Assembly: GCA_031835245.1 (NCBI GenBank)
Contig: JAVKOQ010000579.1
Span: forward strand, 1 to 26,280
Length of the DNA stretch: 26,280 nt
Reading direction: 5' to 3'
From: Balamuthia mandrillaris
Taxonomy: Eukaryota; Discosea; Longamoebia; Balamuthiidae
Part shown: positions 10,228-19,400 of the stretch, piece by piece
Layout: each line of letters starts with the position of its first letter
Numbering within the stretch: the stretch's first letter is position 1
Made by a program: the position numbers and the translations under genes
The notes under the pieces: model-generated
Told to the model about the DNA's origin: nothing
Seen by the model: the letters and a program-made list of their open reading frames with translations, nothing else
Databases searched by the model: none

Positions 10228-11883
10228 ACGTCATAACTTAAAAGAGAGAAGTGTACCTGGACCGTATAATGTTGCGTAGTTGACTATATGAGGTTTGAGG
10301 TTGAGACGTTTGGCTACCTTTTTCACCTTGTTGTAAAGTGCTGCGTCATTGTTATGAACAGTACGACCTCCATCGTCAGAACCAAGCCGCAATGTCTCCC
10401 CGTTGATTGGCAACATTGTTATAGCCATCAACCGGTATCCTTAAATGGATTGATAAATGAAAAATAAGTACAAGAAGAAGAAGACGCAAGAAAGAAAGAA
10501 AGAAAGAAAGAAACGACAATAAAGAAGGAAAGTAAGCAAATAGTTAAACGGCAAGAAAGAAGTAATATCATGGAGAGGTTTGGAGAAAGGACTACCAAGA
10601 TAATCAATGAGAGCAAGGAGCGGGAAATGCAAGTCAACATCTTGTGAGGCAGACATAAACCGAGAAATGCCTCGAAGCTCGTTGCCAGCAGCCTTCATGG
10701 CAGCCTCGTCATTTGCGCCGTCCGCACCACCATACATCCACATTGGCCGTGTTATTGGCAACATCGTGTCTGTCGCGTACTTGAATAATATTCTTTTGTG
10801 CTTGAGTGGTTGGTGTTGTTTCCAAAAACAAAAATGGATGGTGTACAAACCCTCTGTAAATGAACTTCTCGCCACCGGCCTGACCACCAAGACTCTGAGG
10901 TTTTATAATTTTCTCAGCCACTGGTAAATGTCTTTCCAGGATGATGATCTTTCCTTTGGTTTTGTTTTTAAACATGTAAGAAGAGGAAGCAAGGTTGAAG
11001 CACAAGGAAGAAGAAGAAGAAGAAGAAGAAGAAGAAGAAGAAGAAAGAAGAACAAGAACAAGAGAAGAAACAGAACCAGCACAAGAACAAGAAGAAAGAA
11101 TAAGACAAAGACCAAGATGAAGACAGGACAAGAAGGATAAGAAGAAAGAAGAAAGCGAAGCCAGCAGAAAAACAAACCAAAAGTCTCTGCCAGATGAACA
11201 AAGTCTCTGGCGAATTGAGCCAAGGCTTCATATTTGAGCACATTATCAGACAACGCCATCAACTTTTGGAACCTGCGGTTGTCAGCCAGGGCCGTCGTGC
11301 GCTGAGCCAGTTTCCTTTTTGTGTCCATTACGTCGAGCGACGCCTCCAGGTGCTGAAGAAGAAAGTGAGCAGAGGAGGAGGAGCCGGCAGCTGATGAGCC
11401 TTCTCCCTTTCCTCCAGAGGACAAAAAATGTAGCAGCGCTGCTTTCAACGTCTCTGCCTCTGTCTTTTCCAGGTTGTCAAGGTGTGGTATCTTCTGGGGT
11501 GTACTCGCTGAGTTTGCTTGGTGTTCTTGTTCTTGTTGTTGTGTTTTCGGTGGTTCGGGTTCCTCTAATACTTCCACGTAGCAAAAGTCACTGGCTTCAC
11601 TCTCCTCGCTTTCTGTGGGCGAGTGCGGTGGCGCTTCGCTTTCGGCGAGGTAGTAGCAGTATTGGCTCGGCCTTTTGGGGCTGCTGTGCTTCCAACGAGG
11701 CGAGGCAGCCGAGGAAGCCCCTGCGGACGGAACAGACAGGCACCGCTTCAGCTCTTCATCCCCCATGTACATGATACCCGCATTTTCCTCTGTTTGTACT
11801 TCCTCCTCTTCCACCGCCTCTTCGACGAGGTAGTAGGGTGCCTCACCGCCACCGCCACGGCCTGCCGCTCGCATAGTGGGCAT
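7090..11883 (-). CDS. CLU (clustered mitochondria/TIF31-like) domain protein with C-terminal leucine-rich repeats
   Basis: Ten exons are in phase throughout: 11883..11178, 10953..10851, 10792..10596, 10439..10257, 10125..10068, 10008..9979, 9789..9583, 9516..8962, 8904..8774 and 8675..7090, giving 1251 aa. The start is the first ATG of the open frame. Residues 1-235 are acidic and Ser-rich. The CLU domain (about 240-475) appears only after splicing: GGEKFIYRGILFKYATD, DEAAMKAAGNELRG, GSDDGGRTVHN, DLEGHLGQDN, LDFGRCYPPEAP and KPLSPDAFSGW. It is followed by a block like the eIF3-p135/CLU-central region (MHRHGINIRHAGVLR, EMVARVLKVMVR). CLU proteins bind mRNAs for mitochondrial proteins and control mitochondrial distribution. 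Such proteins usually end in TPRs; this one has a Lys/Glu-rich linker and cysteine-type LRRs (about 985-1230: LTELHLAGCHKLTD, VKKLRLDGCNNLS, LEALSICGCSG). Exon 6 is only 30 nt. Confidence 0.87.
9807..9850. repeat. 22-bp tandem duplication inside a CLU-gene intron
   Basis: A 22-bp unit (core acactaacgttaataaa) is repeated twice in direct tandem within the 189-nt intron 9790..9978. On the coding strand each copy carries TTATTAACG, which resembles a branch-point sequence, so this intron may have two equivalent branch sites. It lies about 20-60 nt from the acceptor at 9791-9790. Confidence 0.75.
10183..10222. repeat. (AG)n microsatellite in a CLU-gene intron
   Basis: About 20 AG dinucleotides lie in intron 10126..10256 of the minus-strand CLU gene, so the coding strand reads (CT)n. 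A second simple repeat of GAAA units (10486-10513) lies in the next intron upstream (10440..10595). Confidence 0.9.
11007..11048. repeat. (GAA)n microsatellite in the first CLU-gene intron
   Basis: About 13 GAA triplets lie in intron 10954..11177, reading TTC on the coding strand. Open frames through here give Phe/Leu or Arg runs and are not coding. Confidence 0.9.
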
Positions 11884-11898
11884 TACCTTCTACAATAT

Positions 11899-11906
11899 TG
11901 TCGACA
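11899..11906. promoter_or_regulatory. TGTCGACA palindrome between the divergent CLU and unknown genes
   Basis: This perfect 8-bp palindrome lies 15 bp upstream of the CLU ATG (11883, minus strand) and 175 bp upstream of the ATG at 12082 on the plus strand. The 198-bp divergent gap is otherwise AT-rich with no gene. Function is inferred from recurrence at 2771 and 20747. Confidence 0.35.
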
Positions 11907-12081
11907 AATGATTGCTAACAATGCAAAGAATTCGATAAAATTGTAGTCCAAAAAAGAATCCTAAAAATGCGAATAATGCACATTGTTTTAAATTGTTCGC
12001 ATTCTTTGCATGCATCAATCCCGAAATTTCAACCTCAAATGAAAGGAAGAACGAAAGGAAAGAAAGAGAGAAGGAAGGAGG

Positions 12082-12997
12082 ATGCAGCTGGCCTCTCGTC
12101 CGCTCCTGCAGAACGCCCGTTTTGTGCATGGCGTGCCTTTGCAAGAGGAATCTGATGCTCGAGCGCCTGGTTTACCACGATTTGCGGAGGGCTTGCCTCT
12201 GGAACCCACAACAACGCTCATCCCCATACCAGAGTGTGTTTTTTTTTTCCTCTTTTTTTTGTATTCATTCATCCTCCCTCTGACCCTCTCTTTTTTTTGT
12301 GAAACCCTTGTGTTCGCTCAACAGACCTAGCACAGCCTCTTTGGTCTTTCAAGGGGTGCGCCAAGATCCTGAGGTATTGATCTCCATCCACCAAGCCTTG
12401 CAACGGCAAAGCCAAACCTCCAACCTGCCTGCCGCCGCTCAACGCCTGCGCTGCCGTAGCACGGCCGCCCGTATCGTTTCCTCGTCTTACAATCCCCGTG
12501 TTGCTGCGAGCGCTTCAGAGGAAAGCAAACGAGAGCAGCAACGACTACCACTCCACCGCTACTCGATCCCTCTGAGCAGCAGGTGCTCACCTCCAAATGA
12601 AGATGATGACGAGGAGGAAGAAGTGGACAACGACGACAAGACGGCTTCTTCTTCTCTTCGTTCCGAAATGATAGCACCTTCTTTCAAACGACAACAACAA
12701 CCATTGCACCACATAATCAAAGACCAGCAGGACGATGGAACCCAAGTCACTGAACATAGCACAACGCCAAACCAGCTCGCTATTGGCAATCCGCCATCAC
12801 AATCTTTGGCATCGTTCTCCTCCTCCTCCTCCTCCTCCTCCATGACGAGCACCGGCCATTCCACTTTGCAGCGAGTGAAACCCTATTTGAAATGGCTCTT
12901 TGTGCATGATTGGACCAGAGAGATGCTGCTGGCCCTCTTACAACCCCACCCCCCCAGGACTGAGAACAGCATCGATTACTTCTGTGGAAGTTACTAG
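12082..12997 (+). CDS. Serine-rich protein of unknown function
   Basis: I do not recognise this gene. The long second exon 12325..12997 is well supported: it follows a T-rich intron ending gctcaacag, is open for 673 nt, and stops 30 bp before the stop of the convergent glycosyltransferase. The first exon is uncertain. Exon 12082..12233 (ATG at 12082) joins in phase through donor GTGTGT, giving 274 aa. An ATG at 12151 in another frame with a donor at 12238 also works. Visible traits: a basic, Gln-rich first third; an acidic stretch (DDDEEEEVDNDD); a run of eight Ser from a TCC repeat (12819-12840); and a more ordered C-terminal segment (VKPYLKWLFVHDWTREMLLALL) that may be a folded helix. No signal peptide or catalytic motif is visible. 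Confidence 0.5.
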
Positions 12998-13027
12998 GCG
13001 AGAACATGTAATGTTGTACATACTTTA

Positions 13028-14135
13028 TTATGTCTTTTCCTTTTGTTGTTTCTTCTTCTGGTTCTCCTGCCGCCTGGGGAACGGTTCCTCGTGCTCTCGC
13101 TGTATTCGTCTGGAATGCACGATCCTGCAAGGCACCGATGAGAAGGCCCACGCCGGGCTCTGCCCTTGCAGCGTGACGTTGGTTTGGCATCCGCTCTCCG
13201 TTTGCCGACAGTTGAACTCGGGTGGAAGAACGTGGAAGCGAACGTCCCTCGCCTCCAACAAGGATTGGCGGAAGCTTGGTTGGTCCATCAGCCGTTTGGT
13301 GGGTCGCTCCGAAATGCGCTGGTCCCAAACTTTGAACAACCGCCGCGTCCCTTCTGTGTCGCGAAAGGCCAACACTCCTTCACGATGGGCGGGGGGATTG
13401 AGTTCGTTTTCGAAGAGGAGAGAGATAGAAAGAGAGGGGAGCGGACCAGTGTTTAGTTCGGGAACAACTGCGGGAACATTTCCCACCTCATCCCCGTGAT
13501 GCCGGCCTGATGGCAACAAGTAAGTCAGAGAGTAGGAGAGCGGGGATAGGAAAACGCCGACCTGAAGCGTAGGCAGCAGCCAAATCCACAAACTTCAAAA
13601 GTTCGAACAGCTCATCCACAGGACCGCAAGCCATTGTGTCTGGATCGAGGAACACAGTTTCAAGGTAGGGAGAAAGCTGGTAGCTCCTCACTTTTTGTGG
13701 TTTGATGTGGTGGCCGTCCCCAAAGGGAGTTTCCTTGATGTTGATCACTTGATTGAACGCCTCGTGGCACCAGCCCGTGCCAAAGAGCGCAGCACCGTAA
13801 TCGTCAGTGACTATCGTAAAGTTTTGGTGGTTGCTGTTGGCTCTCATGGAGCGGGCAGAGTAACATGCCGCTTGGTAGAGGTTGGCCACGCTGCCCACCA
13901 GAAAATAAAGAAAACCTCTTCCTTCCATTTTACTGTCCGTTGCCACTTTGGTGTAGCACGTCTGAAGCTCGTCCACAACCTCTTTGACGCGTTGCCGGTG
14001 ATGCGGCTGGTCGGATTCCCTCTCCATCCGACATGCACACAGATCCTCACCCATCTGCACCCACAACATCAGCAGGGTGCAACCCACGCAAAGAGTCACC
14101 AACCAAAGCCACCGAGGGGGTTGGTGGTAGGCCAT
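13028..14135 (-). CDS. Type II membrane glycosyltransferase (GT-A fold), inverted third paralogue
   Basis: The exons are 14135..13562, 13506..13447 and 13377..13028, giving 327 aa; the introns (55 and 69 nt) are at the same positions and phase as in the two tandem copies at 1567 and 2825. A signal anchor spans about residues 8-26. The DxD motif is FLDPDTMAC (D164, D166), keeping both acids but changing the middle Ala to Pro. KVRSYQLSPY, PELNTGVLAFRDTEGTRR (formed by splicing) and VRFHVLPPEFNCR are conserved. The sequence has diverged more from the two tandem copies than they have from each other, and it has a Lys/Gln-rich C-terminal tail. AATAAA overlaps the stop codon. It is convergent with the Ser-rich gene and divergent from the dehydrogenase gene at 14351. 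Confidence 0.86.
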
Positions 14136-14292
14136 CCTAACACTCCGTGTTGGGTGTTACCACCTTTAAACAAACAAGAATATCCCTCCAACAAGAAGGG
14201 CTTGTTGTTGCCTGGCAAGCAGTTGATCAACAGAGGGACACCACTGAAAAAAAGGAAATAATACTTTGCGCCAATCAAATATCAAACAGATA

Positions 14293-14331
14293 TTCATGTC
14301 GACTTCAAAAGGACTTTCAAGTCGACATGAA
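14293..14331. promoter_or_regulatory. Perfect 13-bp inverted repeat containing two GTCGAC cores
   Basis: The arms ttcatgtcgactt (14293-14305) and aagtcgacatgaa (14319-14331) are exact reverse complements around a 13-nt spacer. The element sits in the 215-bp gap between the divergent glycosyltransferase (ATG 14135) and dehydrogenase (ATG 14351), 20 bp before the latter. It could be a paired binding site for a dimeric factor or an RNA hairpin in the leader. Each arm holds the GTCGAC core seen near other gene starts here. Confidence 0.5.
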
Positions 14332-14350
14332 GTGAAAAAGACAAAAAAAG

Positions 14351-15133
14351 ATGAACGAGGCAAGAGAGGAGAGCAGCCACAGCCACAGCAAGAACAAAGC
14401 CAAGGTGTTGGTCACGGGGGCCACCGGCTTCGTGGGCAAACAGCTCCTTCATCGGCTGCTCCAAGAGGACCGCTTTCAGCCCATCGCCTTTGTCCGTCCC
14501 TCCAGCAACACTCAATCGCTACCCAAAGGTTTGCTTTCTTTCTTTCTTGTCGTTCCTTCCTTCCTTCCTTCCTTCCTTCCTTCCTTCCTTCCTTCCTTCC
14601 TTCCTTCCTCCTTCCTTCCTTCCTTCCTTCCTTCCTTTCCTTCCTTCCTTCCTTCCTTCCTCTTTCCTTCTCCTTCCTTCCTTCCTTCCTTCCTTCCTTC
14701 CTTCCTTCCTTCCTTCCTTCCCTCCTTCCCTCCTTGCTCTTCTGATCACAAGAAAAAAAAAAGGAGTGGAGATTCGTGAAGGGAGCCTCTTTGAGCATGG
14801 TTCGTTGCGCGAGGCGGTTCGTGGCGTGGCGGCGGTGGTGCACCTGGCCGCCATGATGGACTTCTTTCCAAAGCAGGTGGAGCAGGTCTACCGCACCAAC
14901 GTGGAGGGCACCCGCAACCTGTTTCTCGCGTGCGTGGAGGAGAGGGACAGCCGACGAGGCCACCGCTTGGGCTCTTGTAAGAAAGCGAAAGAAAACGAGA
15001 TGTCCCATGCCTCCAGTGCCGACTCTGAGGAGACAGAGGAGGGAGACCTCTGCTTCATTTATATTTCCTCTACCGAAGGTTTTCTTTCCTTCTTTCCTTG
15101 TCCTTTTCTTCACGTTGCTTCTTTGTTGTCATT

Positions 15134-15164
<31 letters not shown>

Positions 15165-15404
15165 TTAAAGTTGTCTGTCTCCTATAAGACGTTTATTAAC
15201 TTGTGGACGACTAGCAATGGGCGCCGTTGAACGGCCACCGGCTGATGAGACCACTGAACTGAGACCAACTTCGGACTATGGGCGCAGTAAGGTCCTCGCT
15301 GAGCAGATAGTGAAGGAACTCTCCGACAAACACAAGTTACCCCACATCATTTTGCGTCCCACTGGTAAATCTTTTCTCTTCTTCATTGCTTCGCCTATCT
15401 ACTC

Positions 15405-15438
<34 letters not shown>

Positions 15439-15922
15439 GCTCTCTCTCTGTATCTGCTTTCTCCTTTCTCTAAAGAAGAGTTTGTTTGACAGGTATACTT
15501 GGTCCGCACGACGAGTTTGCTTTTTATGAACTGGTGAACATGGTTAACAGCGGTCTCTTGTGCTTTATTCCTGGCGATGGCACTGCTTTGCTTGCTTTTA
15601 CTCATGTGGAGGGTTGTCTACATTCTCTCTTCTGTTTATTTTTCTGTTTAATTAATCCTCTGGTTTAATAGATGTGGTGGAGGGTATTGTGCGTGCTCTG
15701 CTGGCAGGCGAGAAGGAAGAGGCTCTTAATCAGACCTATATACTTTCAGTGGATGAAGCTATGACGTACGCTCAGTGGGTTCGGTTCCTAAGCCATGCTT
15801 GCGGTCGTTTCTCTCCATTCCTGCATGTGCCCTTACCTTTGGTCAAAGTGGTGACTGCACTCCTTGCTCCTGTTATGAACCTGGGAAAGGCGTACGTTTC
15901 TTCCTCTTCGTATACTCTACCT

Positions 15923-15970
<48 letters not shown>

Positions 15971-16251
15971 CCCTGACATGTATTCTCAAAACAAACAGGA
16001 GAGTATTTATGTATAATACGGAGACAGTGGATAGAATGAAGGAACATCGTGCTTTTTCAAACAAGAAAGCAAAGCAGTTTCTTGGTTGGCATCCCAAATA
16101 TAGTCTAACGGAAGCCATGCAGCATACCATTGACCATTATTTTGCAACAGGGCGCATCAAACGATATCGTTTGTCGCCATTCTTGGTGTTGCTCCTTTCA
16201 TTCTTCTGTTTGCTCTCTGTTGGATATTTATTTATTTGTTGCTCTAAATGA
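14351..16251 (+). CDS. Extended SDR (3-beta-HSD/DFR-like NAD(P)-dependent dehydrogenase), C-terminally membrane-anchored
   Basis: The exons are 14351..14528, 14764..15078, 15215..15364, 15493..15612, 15672..15891 and 15999..16251, giving 411 aa with all phases consistent. The Rossmann motif TGATGFVG is at 22-29; VVHLAA and YRTNVEGTRNL follow. The active-site pair Y186/K190 is in SDYGRSK, with ISSTEA supplying the Ser. ILRPTGILGP, FTHVEDVVEGIVRAL and FLGWHPKYSLTEAM complete an extended (atypical) SDR fold. A hydrophobic helix at about 386-409 ends the protein, which suits an ER tail-anchored sterol or lipid dehydrogenase like NSDHL; the substrate is inferred and not proven. A Lys/Ser/Glu-rich insertion (about 120-152) lies before ISSTEA. 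Introns 1, 2, 3 and 5 carry long TTCC or CT repeats. Confidence 0.9.
14552..14725. repeat. (TTCC)n microsatellite in intron 1 of the dehydrogenase gene
   Basis: About 170 bp of interrupted TTCC units fill most of the 235-nt intron 14529..14763, the longest complete intron in the window. Both strands look open here only because the repeat lacks stops; the resulting FLPSFLPS or KEGRKEGR peptides are not proteins. Confidence 0.95.
15403..15449. repeat. (CT)n microsatellites in introns of the dehydrogenase gene
   Basis: The CT tract given lies in intron 15365..15492. Similar tracts lie in intron 15079..15214 (15136-15164) and intron 15892..15998 (15927-15967). All read CT on the coding strand, upstream of the acceptors, so they may serve as extended polypyrimidine tracts. 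Confidence 0.9.
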
Positions 16252-16270
16252 ACTTAGCAAACGACGATGC

Positions 16271-16305
16271 TTCTCTCTCTCTCTCTCGCTCTCTCTCTCT
16301 CCTTC
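16271..16305. repeat. (CT)n microsatellite in the convergent gap
   Basis: An interrupted CT repeat lies in the 184-bp gap between the convergent dehydrogenase stop (16251) and kinase stop (16436). A T12 run followed by A7 (about 16395-16413) lies in the same gap. No gene or clear AATAAA was seen. Confidence 0.85.
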
Positions 16306-16435
16306 TCAGAACACACACGAAAAAAAATTAGAGAGCAGAAGAGCAACGAATGGAGTTCTCTACGTTGTAAGTTGCTGATGAAGTATCATTCTGTTTTTTT
16401 TTTTTTAAAAAAACTTTAAACACTTGTTGCATATG

Positions 16436-19400
16436 CTACAGGAAGCCACTCAGCTTGAGAGCGGTGCCCAAAAATACTAAATGGAACATTCTCGCAATAT
16501 CTTCCTTCTTCACTGCCTTTTGTAAAAATGGGTGCTGTATTCAAAAAGAAAGAGAGGAAGAATATTCAGGAGAAAGCAAAACGATTACAAAAAACTACAA
16601 ATAACAAACCTTAAGCAGCTGATCTGCAGTAGAACGAGCAGCAGGATTCACTTGAAGGCACCGCTCCAAAAAGTCCAGAAATACAGCAGACCAACGCCAC
16701 GGCTCCGACAGAGGTGGCGCCCCCACCGTGCCAATGTTCCAAAGAACTCTCAAGCCGCATTCCTTGTTATAAGGGGCTCCTTGGTTGGCCATCTCGTAGA
16801 CGAGGCAGCCAAAGCCCCATATGTCCAGCTTTTGGTTGTAGCCTCTCCGCTTGATCATCTCAGGAGCCATGAAGTTCTTGCTCCCTGCCATGCTGTGTTC
16901 CACTTTCGTTCTGGCTTCTCCGCATAGCCCCAAGTCCGCTATATTATTGTTTATTGAAAAAGAAGCTAAGTGAATACACAGGTCATAAAAAACAATACAA
17001 ATACAAACCTAGTTTTACTTCTCCGGTAAGGTGAAGCAGTACGTTATCACACTGATGATGAACAACAGAGAGATTACACTCGTTTGTCGAACAAACATAA
17101 AAGGGAAACTAAGTGTGATGCATTACCTTGAGGTCTCGATGGATCTGGCCACGAGCGTGCAGGTAAGCAAGCGCTTGCAAGATCTCATGGCAAATGTAGG
17201 CAATCTCGCCTTCTCCCAACTCTACTTCTTCGTATAGCGCCTTCAATGTTCCTCCGTCACAATATTCCATTACCACCTGCAAATAAACAACAATGAGTCG
17301 TTGCTTGTCTGCACTGTAGAATGAGAATAACAAGGTGAAAAACAATTACCCATGTTGTGTCTTTCCAGTAATATGCTGACACGAAGCGAACAATATTTGG
17401 ATGGATGCATGCGTTCAACAACCTAATTTCTCTTTTGCTGGTCTTCAAGTCCTCATCTCTTTCGCTTTTGATCATCTTTATTGCCACCTGGATGATCAGT
17501 ACCAACATTACAACAGTAATGTTCATCATCAGTCAACAAAGCGTCAAAATCAATAATATTACAAAAAGAAACAAACCCGTTTTTTGTCATGAATCCGATA
17601 TGCAGTGTAGACTTCACCAAAGCCCCTGCGTTATAAATAATGAGAATGCACAATCAAATAAGCAAACAGTGCGAGAGACAAACGGTACCCTTCACCGATA
17701 GAGGACCAATCAATATAGTCCTGATGGGGGTCTTTTCGGATCAAAAGCGACTCTTCATTGGGCAGTGAGTATTTGCAATGCAAAAGAAAAAAGAAAAGAG
17801 GAACTTACCAAATTCTTTGGTTTTGGAATCTTTGTCGCTGATGGCAGGTTTTTGTTGTCTGGCGGCATTTTTCTCCCCAACTCCATTTTCATGGCTTGCT
17901 TCTTTTTCTTTTCCTTTCCCGTTTTCCTCTCCATTTCTTCCTTCACCACCATCACTTCCACCACTGCTACTTTTTTTTCTATCGTCGTTGCTGTTGCTGC
18001 CGTTCGTTCCGTTTGTCATTGTACTCCTTTTGTGTAGTCTACGCCTGCGTTGTTCGGTCTTTCTTCGTAACCGCTGCAAAAGGTGATGTTTGTCCGGTTT
18101 GGCTGGCACAAAGGGATGTTGTACATGCTCTCCCGTCTCATACCACAAACAGTTTCTGAAGAGATCGAAATGGGCGACTATATCATCCACAGTTAGGCCT
18201 GCTTCCTTAATAACCGCGTTGGCCTCAGGAGGCAAAGCGTTCAACTCCTGAGCGACGCACATGCGAAAGTGTTCAGCTTCCGCCTGTTGAATAGCCTCCA
18301 CCAGTTCCACTTTTTGGGAGGCTTCCTGACGAAGAGGATGAGCCGCGTGGCGAGAGAGATGGCGGAGCACATTGAGGGCTTCCTTTTGGACCATCGCGTT
18401 GCGGCAGAGAGCTAATCCCATTATTGGAGCCACGGACACGTTCTCTGAATTAGTGAGAAGAGATAACAAAATAGAATAGAAAAGAGACGTAAGCTTTACG
18501 CTAGCAGGAATTACTCAGTTTTGAGGTTTGAGGAATGAGGACAAACCAAAGAGCAAGGCATAGGTTGTGTAAAGCGCATAGAATAGGTCGAGCTCTGCCG
18601 TTAGTTGTTGTTGTGGTAAATAAGCGGCGTCTACGGCGTTGTAACACTGCTTTAAATTTACCATAGCATCAATTGCTTCTCCCCAACTATTGAAACATTA
18701 TAACAGAATGCTTAGAGACTAGAAAGTTAGGAGATAAGAGAAAGTAATGAACCTCAGTAATGCAGCTGCAACGTCTTTACCAAGCCTCCGTTCCTGCATT
18801 ACAGCACTTCTTGGACTTAGCGCCACTTTCTGCTCTTCCTTCTTTGTTTTTAATATTTCCTTTCCAGCATCATCCGTTTCCTTCCTTGTGTTCTCCTTGT
18901 CCTTGTCCTTCTTCTTCTTTTTGTTTCTTTCTTCCTCTTCTCGTTGTTTCTTTGGATTGTACTGCAGCAGCTGAAAGAATTGGAAGAACATTTTGGCCGC
19001 TTTGCAGTAGAGAGCATAACTATCTCTGCACTCGGCCTCAGCCGCTTTCACCTTCTCCTCCATCCGTGAGTTCAGCTGTTCCACGAACAGATATTCATGC
19101 TCCCATTTCGCTTCCATAAGAAGGGCTTGTCCCCATTCAAAGTACAGTTTGCGAGCGTGTGGATCGAGGTACATGCTCCTCTTGAACTTTGACTCTGCCG
19201 CCATAAACAGCACTTCTGTTGATAGTTTTGTTTCTTCAACGTCCGGTTCTGTTTGTTCGGTTGCTTCGATTGAGTTTTGGTGAGTCTCTTCATCCGTTTT
19301 CTTTCGTTGTTTATCCTCGTTTGATGAGGTATCATCCTTCAGAGAGGACGAGGGATCATCCTTCACAGAGCACGATGTCGCCTCCATCTTTTCCTCGCCG

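Noticed and set aside
14552-14725. Repeat array considered as a CRISPR or satellite element
   Set aside because: Units are 4 bp with no spacers, and the array lies inside an intron.
14412-15113. Long minus-strand frame rich in Lys-Glu-Gly-Arg opposite the dehydrogenase gene
   Set aside because: It is the reverse of the TTCC microsatellite plus the antisense of real dehydrogenase exons.
16595-17752. Kinase region as a pseudogene or a dead kinase
   Set aside because: All catalytic motifs are intact after splicing, the only defect is one base at an A7 homopolymer, and DLG in place of DFG is found in active kinases.
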